Assembly: GCF_007992175.1 (NCBI RefSeq)
Contig: NZ_BJZT01000018.1
Coordinates: 52,532 to 116,531, forward strand
DNA from: Methylobacterium haplocladii
GTDB lineage: Bacteria > Pseudomonadota > Alphaproteobacteria > Rhizobiales > Beijerinckiaceae
Direction of reading: 5' to 3'
Length of the DNA stretch: 64,000 bases
In this document: positions 23,941 to 32,045 of the stretch, one piece after another
Numbering within the stretch: the first letter of the stretch is position 1
How the letters are laid out: every line of letters starts with the position of its first letter
Translations under genes and position numbers: made by a program
Notes under the pieces: model-generated
What the model saw: the letters and a program-made list of their open reading frames with translations, nothing else
Database searches by the model: none
What the model was told of the DNA's origin: nothing

Positions 23941-25389
23941 ATGTTTGAAGATCGATTGCAGGCGCTCGTGGAAGATTTGCGGAATCTTCCTGCCGAAACG
24001 ACGTGGGTCGAGTTCAAGAAAAATAACTACACACATCAACTGATAGGAAAATCAATATCAGCTCTCGCAAACTCCGCACGTTTATCCGACAAAGAAGTTG
24101 CCTATCTCGTGTGGGGTATTCAGGATGAGACTCACGACATAATTGGAACTGATTTCGAGCCATCTAGAGAAGTCGTCAGTCGAGAGCCGCTGGAGATGTG
24201 GCTCGCCAAAATGATAGATCCGTGTCCACACTTCACATTCTACATTCTTGCAACAGACGCTGGCCGAGTAGTTCTTCTCGAAATTCCAGCCGCTAGTCAT
24301 GCCCCCGTGACCTTTAACCGCCAGGCTTATATTCGTGTAGGAAGCGCCACAACTTTGCTATCTGATCATCGAGACAAAGAAAGTGCTCTTTGGTCAAAAA
24401 TTCAGGCTTTTGCTTGGGAGAAAGGCATTGCTAAGCATTTTCAGTCTTCGGATGAAGTTCTCGATTTGCTTGACTTTAGATCTTATTTCGAGTTGACTAG
24501 GCAGCCTGTACCTGGTGATGCAGCTGGCATTTTGCAGAGACTTTCCGACGATCTGCTTACTTCACCTGATGTAGGGGGAAGATGGAAAATCACCAATCTT
24601 GGTGCAATTCTTTTTGCAACTGCGTTGGATAAGTTTGAGGGTATCGATCGCAAGGCCGTCCGCGTCATCGAATACGAAGGCAAGGACCGTATTCGCACGA
24701 AGCGTCGAAGCACCGGCAACCGAGGATATGCCTCAGGCTTCGAAGGCCTCATGCTCTACATCAACCGGTTACTGCCACTAAATGAGCATATTGGACAGGC
24801 GTTCCGCGAAGAGAGGCGCATCTACCCAGAGATTGCCGTGCGTGAACTTGTTGCTAACGCCGTGATCCATCAGGACATGACCATCCGGGGATCGAGTCCA
24901 ATGATCGAGATTTTTGAGGATCGGATGGAGATCACAAACCCTGGTCCCAGTCTGAATGATCCTCAGCGCATCATCGATCTTCCGCCCCGGTCTCGGAACG
25001 AGAGCCTAGCTGCCCTCATGCGACGGATGAATATCTGCGAGGAACAAGGAACCGGTATCGACAAGGCCGTCAACGCGGCCGAGTTTTTTCAGCTGCCCCC
25101 ACCGGATTTCCGAATTGAGGCAGACAATATGAAGGCCGTTCTGCTGGCGCCGCGCCAGTTCGGCGATATGACCCAGGTCGAGAGGGTTCGAGCGGCCTAC
25201 CAGCATGCGTCGCTCAAGGTGCTCGCGAACTCCAAAATGACGAACAGCTCGTTGTGTCAGCGACTCGGAATTGCGAAGCAGAACGCGGCTCAGGCTTCGC
25301 GGATCATCAAAGATGCTCTGGCGGCAGGCTTGATCCGCCCTGCGGATCCGGATGCACCTCGGGCCGGATATGTCCCTCACTGGGCTTAG
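23941..25389 (+). CDS. Schlafen/AlbA_2 domain protein with ATPase-like C-terminal region
   Basis: 482 residues from the ATG at 23941; a TTG at 23905 would add 12. The N-terminal AlbA_2 domain shows ETTWVEFKKN and the YIRVGS strand. The second half has the GHKL-like segment VRELVANAVIHQDM and GTGIDKAV seen in the ATP-binding Schlafen-AlbA proteins (COG2865 type), then a winged helix. These proteins are called putative DNA-binding regulators, and several related ones act in phage defence. The gene is AT-richer than the island average over its first 900 bp, hinting at a separate origin. It lies between the regulator and the integrase, a usual cargo site. Confidence 0.8.
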   Translation: MFEDRLQALVEDLRNLPAETTWVEFKKNNYTHQLIGKSISALANSARLSDKEVAYLVWGIQDETHDIIGTDFEPSREVVSREPLEMWLAKMIDPCPHFTFYILATDAGRVVLLEIPAASHAPVTFNRQAYIRVGSATTLLSDHRDKESALWSKIQAFAWEKGIAKHFQSSDEVLDLLDFRSYFELTRQPVPGDAAGILQRLSDDLLTSPDVGGRWKITNLGAILFATALDKFEGIDRKAVRVIEYEGKDRIRTKRRSTGNRGYASGFEGLMLYINRLLPLNEHIGQAFREERRIYPEIAVRELVANAVIHQDMTIRGSSPMIEIFEDRMEITNPGPSLNDPQRIIDLPPRSRNESLAALMRRMNICEEQGTGIDKAVNAAEFFQLPPPDFRIEADNMKAVLLAPRQFGDMTQVERVRAAYQHASLKVLANSKMTNSSLCQRLGIAKQNAAQASRIIKDALAAGLIRPADPDAPRAGYVPHWA

Positions 25390-25392
25390 TTC

Positions 25393-25409
25393 TTGATCGT
25401 GTTTTGATC
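25393..25409. repeat. 17-bp direct repeat, copy 1
   Basis: TTGATCGTGTTTTGATC, identical to 25480-25496. Both lie between the Schlafen-type gene and the 3' end of the integrase gene. Role unknown. Confidence 0.6.
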
Positions 25410-25479
25410 GGGATCCGATCCCAAACGCCAACCCCCTGTTCCTGAAGCCGTTTTGACGGTGTTAGTGCCGATTTTCCCC

Positions 25480-25496
25480 TTGATCGTGTTTTGATC
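25480..25496. repeat. 17-bp direct repeat, copy 2
   Basis: Identical to 25393-25409, with 87 bp between the repeat starts. The region 25390-25636 otherwise shows no gene. Confidence 0.6.
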
Positions 25497-25636
25497 CGAG
25501 GTGAAGGCTTTGGATACGTCCACAACATGCTGTGGTAGGATCGGCGGAAAGCGAGCTGCCCGTGTATGCCGTCAAGTGGCTGCGATGACCCCTGGGTCTG
25601 CGGCTGCCTCGGATGTGCATGACCTTGTCCCTGTAT

Positions 25637-26827
25637 CTAGGCAGCCAGCCTCTCAGCAATCCTAGCAGACACCTTTTCCGCCGCAGCGACGAGCGCCGGA
25701 TCCGGCATGTGTGCGTACCGCACGGTGACGCCGGAAAGCTTGTGGCCCAGCAAGCCCCCGATCATCAGTTCGGAGTATCCCATCTCAGCTGCGGTCGCTG
25801 CGAAGGTATGCCGCAGGACGTGAATGGTCACGCCTTCCAGGCCAGCACGCGCGCACATCCTGGCCAGCACCTTCGGCAGGCCTACGAAATGGTTCTTGCC
25901 TCTGTCGCCGGGGAACACCCACTCCGAGGCCTTGGGCTTAGGAAGTCCTTCGAAGGCGACCGTACCGATAGCGCGGAGCTGTCGACCGCCCTTGGTGTCT
26001 ACGAACCGGATGCAGTTGCATCGCACGTCCAGGGATTTGCGAGGTAGAGATGCTGCTTCGACCCGACGGAGACCGGTGAGTAAAAGAAATTTCAGCGTGG
26101 CGATCCCCGTCGCCGTCTCGCCATCGTCTAGCGCGTCGCGCAAGGCTTGGCCGAATCGTGCGATCTCGGCAGGGTCCAGGAAGCGATCCTGCTTACCATC
26201 CGGCTTGCGCCACACTCCGCGGGCTGGGTTCGTCACGATGAACTTCTTCCGGATCGCGAACTCCATGATGGTGCCCAGCATGCCGATCGTTCGGGATGCC
26301 ACGCCTGCGCCGCCAGTCGTGACACCTCCGTTTCCCATCCTGGGCTTGGCGGTCTTCCCGGCCTCGATGTCCGTTCGCATTTTTTCGACGTCGTCTGACG
26401 TGAGAGCCGGGATCTTACGGGCGCCAATGAGCGGCTTCACGTGGCATTCGATTCGGCTACGGTCCATCGCGAGTGTGGAGGCTTTGATCCGAACAGCAGC
26501 ATCCGCGAGGTAGAGGTCACACAACTCGGTGACTGTCGGCGCGTGGCGGATTCGATTGCGGTCCGCAGATGGGTCCTCACCTTTGGCCGCCGCGCCCAAT
26601 TTTTCGGCGGCCGTCTTCCTGGCCTCGTCGGGGGTGACGGTGCCGACACGAGCGAAAGCTAGCCTCCGCTGTCGTCCCTCGGCGGTTCGGTACTTGACGA
26701 TGTAGCTTGCCACGCCGGAGGGCATGACGCGCACACCGAAGCCCTTGATCTCGGTGTCCCAGGTGAACACCTCACCGGCTGGATCGGGCTTCAACCCGTC
26801 CACGACGCGCTTTGTGATCTTCGGCAA
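25637..26827 (-). CDS. Tyrosine recombinase (integrase) of the island
   Basis: 396 residues. An N-terminal DUF4102-like arm-binding region (GLKPDPAGEVFTWDTEIKGF) and a core-binding helix bundle precede the catalytic domain with Arg in LLTGLRRVEA, HVLRHTFAA, GHKLSG and the nucleophile Tyr in VRYAHMPDP. All five key positions are intact, so it should be active. It sits 170 bp from attR and points into the island, the usual P4-type arrangement. It catalyses integration into, and with a directionality factor excision from, the tRNA-Gly gene. Confidence 0.93.
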   Translation of the reverse strand: MPKITKRVVDGLKPDPAGEVFTWDTEIKGFGVRVMPSGVASYIVKYRTAEGRQRRLAFARVGTVTPDEARKTAAEKLGAAAKGEDPSADRNRIRHAPTVTELCDLYLADAAVRIKASTLAMDRSRIECHVKPLIGARKIPALTSDDVEKMRTDIEAGKTAKPRMGNGGVTTGGAGVASRTIGMLGTIMEFAIRKKFIVTNPARGVWRKPDGKQDRFLDPAEIARFGQALRDALDDGETATGIATLKFLLLTGLRRVEAASLPRKSLDVRCNCIRFVDTKGGRQLRAIGTVAFEGLPKPKASEWVFPGDRGKNHFVGLPKVLARMCARAGLEGVTIHVLRHTFAATAAEMGYSELMIGGLLGHKLSGVTVRYAHMPDPALVAAAEKVSARIAERLAA

Positions 26828-26849
26828 GGCGCCCTCCCCTAATGAGGCG

Positions 26850-26869
26850 CCGGAACCATCGCGGAACCA
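26850..26869. repeat. Candidate integrase arm site, right
   Basis: CCGGAACCATCGCGGAACCA, 17 of 20 identical to 7708-7727. It lies 22 bp upstream of the integrase start, so it could also serve in autoregulation. Confidence 0.5.
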
Positions 26870-26999
26870 AATGGGCGAAAATCGAGGTCAACCGGCGCAA
26901 CCCGTAGAAAACTCGGGTTTCGGCATTCCACAAGGCCGCTCAAGGCTTTAGCAATCACGCGAAAGCCCGGGGAATGACGGGAAAAGGTCTGAGCCTAAT

Positions 27000-27049
27000 C
27001 TTGCCAAGGTTGGGGTCGAGGGTTCGAATCCCTTCGCCCGCTCCAGTTT
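27000..27049 (+). other. Attachment site attR (tRNA-Gly 3' fragment)
   Basis: 50 bp identical to 7595-7644, ending in CCAGTTT. Only the 3' part of the tRNA is present, so it is not a functional tRNA. It marks the right end of the island. Confidence 0.92.
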
Positions 27050-27074
27050 CTCTTCGGCGAGACGAACGATGAGG

Positions 27075-27098
27075 AGGTCGCCGCTGGGCGGCCTTTTT
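27075..27098 (+). terminator. Intrinsic terminator, original tRNA-Gly terminator
   Basis: Stem AGGTCGCC/GGCGGCCT with a GCTG loop and a T run. It corresponds to 7668-7691 and was presumably the tRNA's own terminator before integration. Confidence 0.7.
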
Positions 27099-27159
27099 CG
27101 TTTCTGCCGTGTCGTGAACCACCCGGCACCGATTTCGTCTCCACGCAGAGGATCACGGC

Positions 27160-27402
27160 ATGCCGATCAAGGCGCTCAACGACCGCAAGAAGCTGTCGAG
27201 CGATTTCAACGAGGCCAACGATGCCTTCATCGACGAGGTGCTGGGCGCGCTTCAGGCGGGCCGCATTCCCGTCGATCTCGCCCGGGCCTACCTCGCGCAT
27301 CCCGTCGCGATGATGCATTCGGAAGGCGCACAGGCGGTCGCCGGCTATTTCGACCGGATGCTCGCGCAGCGGCCGAACATCGATTGGACGCCGGGGGAGT
27401 AG
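27160..27402 (+). CDS. Conserved 80-residue protein of unknown function (host copy)
   Basis: The amino-acid sequence is identical to that of 7805-8047, with 13 silent base changes between the genes. In the uninterrupted chromosome this copy would directly follow tRNA-Gly and its terminator. No motif is recognised. Its flanking noncoding sequence differs far more from the island copy than the coding part does, showing constraint on the protein. Confidence 0.85.
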   Translation: MPIKALNDRKKLSSDFNEANDAFIDEVLGALQAGRIPVDLARAYLAHPVAMMHSEGAQAVAGYFDRMLAQRPNIDWTPGE

Positions 27403-27460
27403 TCAGCCGGGATCGCCCCCGTTCGAGACCGCTTGCCGGCGTCGGGTGGTTGGCCTGCCG

Positions 27461-29839
27461 TCACGGCACGATCCGGTCCAGCACCCCCTTCAACGCCTCC
27501 GACACCGGCTGGCTGCCCTGGCGATCGTAGAGGTCGCGGAGCTGGCGGCCCATCTCGGCGAGGCTGAGGGAGCCCTTGATGATGAGGCGGTCGGCCTGAT
27601 CGTCGAGGCTGGCCTTCTCCGCCGTGGTGATCTCCTTGGCCGTCAACACCACCACGGGGACATCGCCGTCGGGGCGGCCGCGCAGCGCCCGCAGGAAGGC
27701 GAAGCCGTCCATCACCGGCATCATCAGGTCGAGCAGGATCAGGCTCGGGCGCGCCTCGTCGAGGCGCTCCAGGGCAACCGAGCCGTTCTCGGCCTCGCGC
27801 ACCTGCCAGCCCTCGCGGCTGAGGGTCCGCCGCAGGCGCTCGCGGGCGTCGGAATCGTCGTCGACGAGGAGCACGCTGCCGTCGCGGCCGGTGGGCCGGT
27901 AGCGCTCCATCGTCTCCTTGAGGGCGTTCCAGTTGATTGGCTTCACGAGATAGTCCGTGGCGCCGAGGACGTGGGCGAGGCTCATCTCGTTGACGACGCT
28001 GGTAATGATCACCGGCGTGTCGGCGATCTCCGGGTCGGTGCGGATGGCGTGGAGCACCGCCCAGCCGTCCATGCGCGGCATCTCGATGTCGAGCAGGATC
28101 GCGCGGGGCTTGAGAGCGCGGGCCAGCGTCAGCCCGGCGCGGCCATCGTTGGCGGTGCGCACGCGAAACCCCTCGCGTTCGAGGAAGCGCTGCAACAGGT
28201 CGCGCGCGGCCGGGTCGTCGTCGACCAGAAGCACCACGTCCTGCCGGACGCTGTCCTCGGCGGTGATCCGCCGCACCTGTTCGGTGACGCTCGCGGCCTG
28301 GGCGTCCTCCTCCTCGGCGGCCAGCGTCGCGGGCACGCGGATCGTGAAGGTCGCGCCCTGCCCAAAGATGCTCTCGACGCCGATATCGCCGCCCATGCGC
28401 TCACAAAAGGCGCGGGTGATGGCGAGGCCGAGGCCCGAGCCGCCGAACTGGCGCGTCGTCGATTCATCGGCCTGCGAAAATCGCTCGAACAGCCGGCCGG
28501 CCTGTTCCGGCGTCAGCCCGATGCCGGTGTCGATCACCGAAAAACGCAGCCAGTCGGCGCCGTCGACGGTGGTGCGCTCGGCCCGCAGGGTGATCTCGCC
28601 GTCCTGCGTAAATTTCGCGGCGTTGCCGATCAGGTTGATCAGCGCCTGGCGCAGCTTCAGCTGGTCCTGGTGCATCGCGCCGAGATCGGGGGCGAGGTCG
28701 AGGCTGAAGGCGTTGCGCTTCTTCGCCGTGAGGGACTGCGTCGCGGCGGTGACGTCCTCGATCAGGTCGGCGACGGCGAAGGTTTCGGCCGAGAGCGTCA
28801 TGCGCCCGGCCTCGATCTTCGAGATGTCGAGCACGTCGTTGATCAGGCCGAGGAGATGGCGCGCCGAGGCTTCGATCTTACGCAGGTCCGGCAGCAGGCG
28901 GGCCTCGTCGATATCCTCGAGCTCCTCCGCCAGCATCTCGGAATAGCCGATCACGGCCGAGAGCGGCGTGCGCAACTCGTGGCTCATGTTGGCCAGAAAC
29001 TGGCTCTTGGCGAGGTTGGCGGCCTCCGCCGCGGCGCGGGCGCGCTCCGACTCGGCCTCGGCTTCCTTGCGGGCGGTGATGTCGATGTTGATGCCGACCC
29101 ATTCGCGGATGCTGCCATCCTCGGCGAGGACCGGCACGCCGCGCACCTCCGTGTCGCGCCATTCGCCGTCGTGGCGCAGCAGGCGGTAGTCGATCTCGTA
29201 GGGCTTGGCCGCCTCGACGCTGCGCGCCCAGACCTCGGCGGCCTGCGCCCGGTCGTCCGGGTGCACGGCGTCGACCCAGCCCCAGCCCTGATACGCTTCC
29301 TCGCTCTGGCCGGTATAGGCGGCCCAGCGCGGTTGCGGCGGCAGCAGCTCGCCCTCGGCGTTGGTGTTCCAGATGACCGCGGCCGAGGCGTCGATCAGGG
29401 CACGGAAGCGCTCTTCTGAATGGCGCAGGCGCTCCTCCGCTTCCCGGGTCTCGGTGATATCGGTGTTGGTGCCGTACCAGCGCCGGATGTTGCCCTCTGC
29501 GTCGCGCACGGGCACGGCGAGGGACAGGAACCAGCGGTAGCGCCCGTCCGCGGCACGCAGCGGAAAGGTGTCCTCCCACGGCTCGCCGCGCGCGATCGAC
29601 TGCGCGAAGGTGTTCGCGGCGCGCTCCAGGTGATCGGGATGGTGGACCTTGCGCCAGCCCGAGCCCTGCATCGCTTCCGGCGTGGTGCCCGTGTAGTCGT
29701 ACCAGCGCCGGTTGTACCAGATGAGGGCGCCATCGGCTTCCGCGATCCAGGCGAACTGCGGCATCGCGTCGGCGAGGTTGCGGAAGTCTGCCTCGCTCGG
29801 CGCGAAGGGGGCCGCCGGGTCGTTCGATCGCGCCGTCAT
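27461..29839 (-). CDS. Hybrid sensor histidine kinase (PAS-PAS-HisKA-HATPase-REC-REC)
   Basis: 792 residues. Two PAS domains (about 18-132 and 140-262) each end in the conserved GTNTDIT or GINIDIT strand. The dimerisation helix carries the phospho-acceptor His287 in NMSHELRTPLS, followed by the ATP-binding N, G1 (DTGIGL) and G2 (GGSGLGLA) boxes. Two receiver domains follow, with LVDDDPAARD and LVDDDSDARE and their aspartates in LLDIEMPRMDG and LLDLMMPVMDG. No transmembrane segment is seen, so it senses a cytoplasmic signal. It is not linked to an output regulator here; a single-domain receiver lies at 31427. Confidence 0.92.
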   Translation of the reverse strand: MTARSNDPAAPFAPSEADFRNLADAMPQFAWIAEADGALIWYNRRWYDYTGTTPEAMQGSGWRKVHHPDHLERAANTFAQSIARGEPWEDTFPLRAADGRYRWFLSLAVPVRDAEGNIRRWYGTNTDITETREAEERLRHSEERFRALIDASAAVIWNTNAEGELLPPQPRWAAYTGQSEEAYQGWGWVDAVHPDDRAQAAEVWARSVEAAKPYEIDYRLLRHDGEWRDTEVRGVPVLAEDGSIREWVGINIDITARKEAEAESERARAAAEAANLAKSQFLANMSHELRTPLSAVIGYSEMLAEELEDIDEARLLPDLRKIEASARHLLGLINDVLDISKIEAGRMTLSAETFAVADLIEDVTAATQSLTAKKRNAFSLDLAPDLGAMHQDQLKLRQALINLIGNAAKFTQDGEITLRAERTTVDGADWLRFSVIDTGIGLTPEQAGRLFERFSQADESTTRQFGGSGLGLAITRAFCERMGGDIGVESIFGQGATFTIRVPATLAAEEEDAQAASVTEQVRRITAEDSVRQDVVLLVDDDPAARDLLQRFLEREGFRVRTANDGRAGLTLARALKPRAILLDIEMPRMDGWAVLHAIRTDPEIADTPVIITSVVNEMSLAHVLGATDYLVKPINWNALKETMERYRPTGRDGSVLLVDDDSDARERLRRTLSREGWQVREAENGSVALERLDEARPSLILLDLMMPVMDGFAFLRALRGRPDGDVPVVVLTAKEITTAEKASLDDQADRLIIKGSLSLAEMGRQLRDLYDRQGSQPVSEALKGVLDRIVP

Positions 29840-29870
29840 GGACAGGTCCTTGTCTCCGCGAGCCCGATAC

Positions 29871-31262
29871 TCACCGCCGCAGCCGGTTGCCGAGCACGAA
29901 CCCGAACAGGCCGAGCAGCACGATGCCGAGCGCGCCTTCGATGCCGACGAGGAGGTTCGTCACCCGCCCGACCGGCTTCAGGCCGATCTCGGGCGGGTTG
30001 GCCGTCAGCATGTTGAGGGCGCTGTAACTCACGAGGTCGACCACATTGTAGGTCGGCCGGTGCTCCGGCCCTTCCAGCAGCAGGCCTCCCGTGAGCCAAT
30101 AGCCCGCCGCGAACAGGCCGATGGTGAGGGCGAAGGCCCGCGCGATCCGCGAGAGGCTCTCGCCGTAATCGCAGAGCCACTCGACGAAGCGGTCGGCGAG
30201 CCAGCGGTAGCCGAAGCGCAGGAGCCCGCTTCCGTCGCGGCGCTTCCAGGCCGCACGGGCCTGCGCGCCGGCATGGCGCCGGCCCATGCGGCGCCCGCGC
30301 TTGTAGGCCCAGCTCGCGCCGTCATGGCTGCCGATGCTCTTGAGGTTGCGCTCGATCGCCAGATAACTCGACTGTGCCCCCTCGTACTCCCCTGCGATCT
30401 CTTCGCCGACCGCTCCGCCGAGCTGCTCGATCCGAAAGCGGGTGCCCTCCAGCCACGCCCCGGCGAAGCGGGCGTGGCGCAGCTTGCAGGTGGAGAGGTC
30501 GAGCCGCACCAGGGTCGTGTCCGAGAGATCGGCTTCGGAGAGGTCCGCGCCGTCGAGCTTGGACCCCGAAAAGTTGGCGCCGCGCAGCCGGGAGCCGACG
30601 AACCGGGTCTTCTTCAGGCTCGCGCCCTCGAAGTCGGCATGGGTGAGGTTCACGTCGCTGAAATCGGCCTCGTCGAGCCGGGCGCCACGAAACACGGTGT
30701 AGTCCGCGTCGGCCCCGGTCAGGTCGGCACCCCAGAGGTCGGCTTCGACGAAGCGGGCACCGTCGAGGAGCGCCCGGTGCAGCTTGGCGAAGCGCATGGT
30801 CGCGCCGCCGAAATCGGCGTCTTCCAGCATCGCGTCGCAGAAGCTCGCCTGCCCGGCCGCGATGCCCACGAAGCGTGCGCCGCTGAGATCGGCTCCCGAC
30901 AGGTCGGCCTCTTCGAGGTTCACACCCTCGAACCGCGCCGAGCGCCCGAGCGCGCCCTTCAGCGAAGCCTCCTTGAGGGTCGCGCCCGACAGGTCGGTCG
31001 CTTCGAGATCGGCTTCCGCGAGGCTGGCGCCGGTGAGATCGAGGCCGCCGCCGGCCGTCGCCCACCAGCCCGGCGCGGCCGTGGCGGGGTCGAGCCGAGC
31101 CGCGAGTGCGTCCTTGCCGAGGGACAGCCGTGCCAGGGCCGGCGGCTCGGCGGGGCTGAAGGGTGCGCCGCCGAGGTCGCCGATCAGCGACAGAAACGCC
31201 GCGACGCGGTCTTCTCGGCCCTCCGGGGCGTCATCCTGTTGCACCGCCACACCCAACGCCAT
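29871..31262 (-). CDS. Pentapeptide-repeat protein with C-terminal channel-like membrane domain
   Basis: 463 residues. Residues about 75-275 form a run of A(D/N)LxG-type pentapeptides (LTGASLAEADLEATDLSGAT and so on), which fold as a right-handed beta helix. After a basic linker, two hydrophobic helices (ALTIGLFAAGYWL and ALGIVLLGLFGFVLG) enclose a loop, VVDLVSYSALNML, placed like the pore loop of two-helix channels. This suggests a membrane-anchored or channel-like protein, but no ion-selectivity signature is clear. The start is likely the ATG at 31262, but the first 60 residues are poorly constrained. It is divergent from the receiver gene at 31427. Confidence 0.75.
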   Translation of the reverse strand: MALGVAVQQDDAPEGREDRVAAFLSLIGDLGGAPFSPAEPPALARLSLGKDALAARLDPATAAPGWWATAGGGLDLTGASLAEADLEATDLSGATLKEASLKGALGRSARFEGVNLEEADLSGADLSGARFVGIAAGQASFCDAMLEDADFGGATMRFAKLHRALLDGARFVEADLWGADLTGADADYTVFRGARLDEADFSDVNLTHADFEGASLKKTRFVGSRLRGANFSGSKLDGADLSEADLSDTTLVRLDLSTCKLRHARFAGAWLEGTRFRIEQLGGAVGEEIAGEYEGAQSSYLAIERNLKSIGSHDGASWAYKRGRRMGRRHAGAQARAAWKRRDGSGLLRFGYRWLADRFVEWLCDYGESLSRIARAFALTIGLFAAGYWLTGGLLLEGPEHRPTYNVVDLVSYSALNMLTANPPEIGLKPVGRVTNLLVGIEGALGIVLLGLFGFVLGNRLRR

Positions 31263-31426
31263 ATCGCGACACGTCGCTCCCGTCCGTCTGCCACATGTCG
31301 CGCGAAGGTGCCGGATCGAACCGGGCCTGCCAACCGATACAGCCGCAACGCGATGGATGGCGAGCCCATTGCGACCGGAATGCCGTGGCGCGCGTTGGGC
31401 CGGTGCATGAGAAGGGGGACTGGACG

Positions 31427-31801
31427 GTGTCGGGCAAGATCTTGCTGGTGGAAGACCACGAGGAGATCTGGGATTTCCTGTCCCGGCGTCTGAGGCGCCG
31501 GGGCTACGAGGTGATCCTGTCTCACGACGGAGAGGCCGGGGTGCAGCAGGCGCGGGCCTCGCAGCCCGACGTGATCCTGCTCGACATGAACCTGCCGGTG
31601 CTGGACGGCTGGTCGGCGGCCCGCGCCCTCAAGGCCGCGGCGGATACGCGCGGCATCCCGATCATCGCCCTGACCGCGCACGCCATGTCCGGCGACCGCG
31701 ACAAGGCGATCCAGGCCGGCTGCGACGACTACCACCCGAAGCCCATCGATTTTTCGAAGTTGCTCAGCCAGATCGCTGCTGCTGTCGGCACGTCCGCTTG
31801 A
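31427..31801 (+). CDS. Single-domain response regulator
   Basis: 124 residues, a receiver domain only. Acidic pocket ED near residue 9 (LLVEDHEE), phospho-acceptor Asp in ILLDMNLPVLDG, Thr in IALTAHAM and Lys in HPKPIDF. GTG start at 31427 with AAGGGGGA 5 nt upstream. Without an output domain it must act through protein contact, as DivK- or CheY-like proteins do; HAMSGDR and YHPKPID resemble phosphorelay receivers. A partner could be the nearby hybrid kinase, but that is a guess from position. Confidence 0.9.
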   Translation: MSGKILLVEDHEEIWDFLSRRLRRRGYEVILSHDGEAGVQQARASQPDVILLDMNLPVLDGWSAARALKAAADTRGIPIIALTAHAMSGDRDKAIQAGCDDYHPKPIDFSKLLSQIAAAVGTSA

Positions 31802-31875
31802 GCGCCGCGGGCGGGATGCCGGGAGGCAGGGCATTGCTCGGGCATATCTCTGCTCAGGGCCGCAACACCCTCCCC

Positions 31876-31999
31876 CGTCATTCCGGGGCTCGCCGCAGGC
31901 GAGAACCCGGAACCCACTCGATACGCTGCGGCCAGTCGTGGGTTTCACGCTTTGCGCGCCCTTCGGGTCCGGGTTCGGCTGCGCGACCCCGGAATGACG
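31876..31999. repeat. Dispersed palindromic-end repeat, copy 1
   Basis: 124 bp with terminal inverted repeats CGTCATTCCGGGG and CCCCGGAATGACG. It is highly similar to 35518-35653, including the shared internal block with GTCGTGGGTTTCACGC. It lies between genes and no coding potential is seen. Confidence 0.8.
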
Positions 32000-32045
32000 G
32001 CGTTAGGGTCGAAATCGATCAGGACAGGCCAGACAGGCTACCGGC

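Noticed and set aside
27000..27049. Second tRNA-Gly gene
   Set aside because: Only the 3' part from the anticodon arm is present; acceptor 5' strand and D arm are missing.
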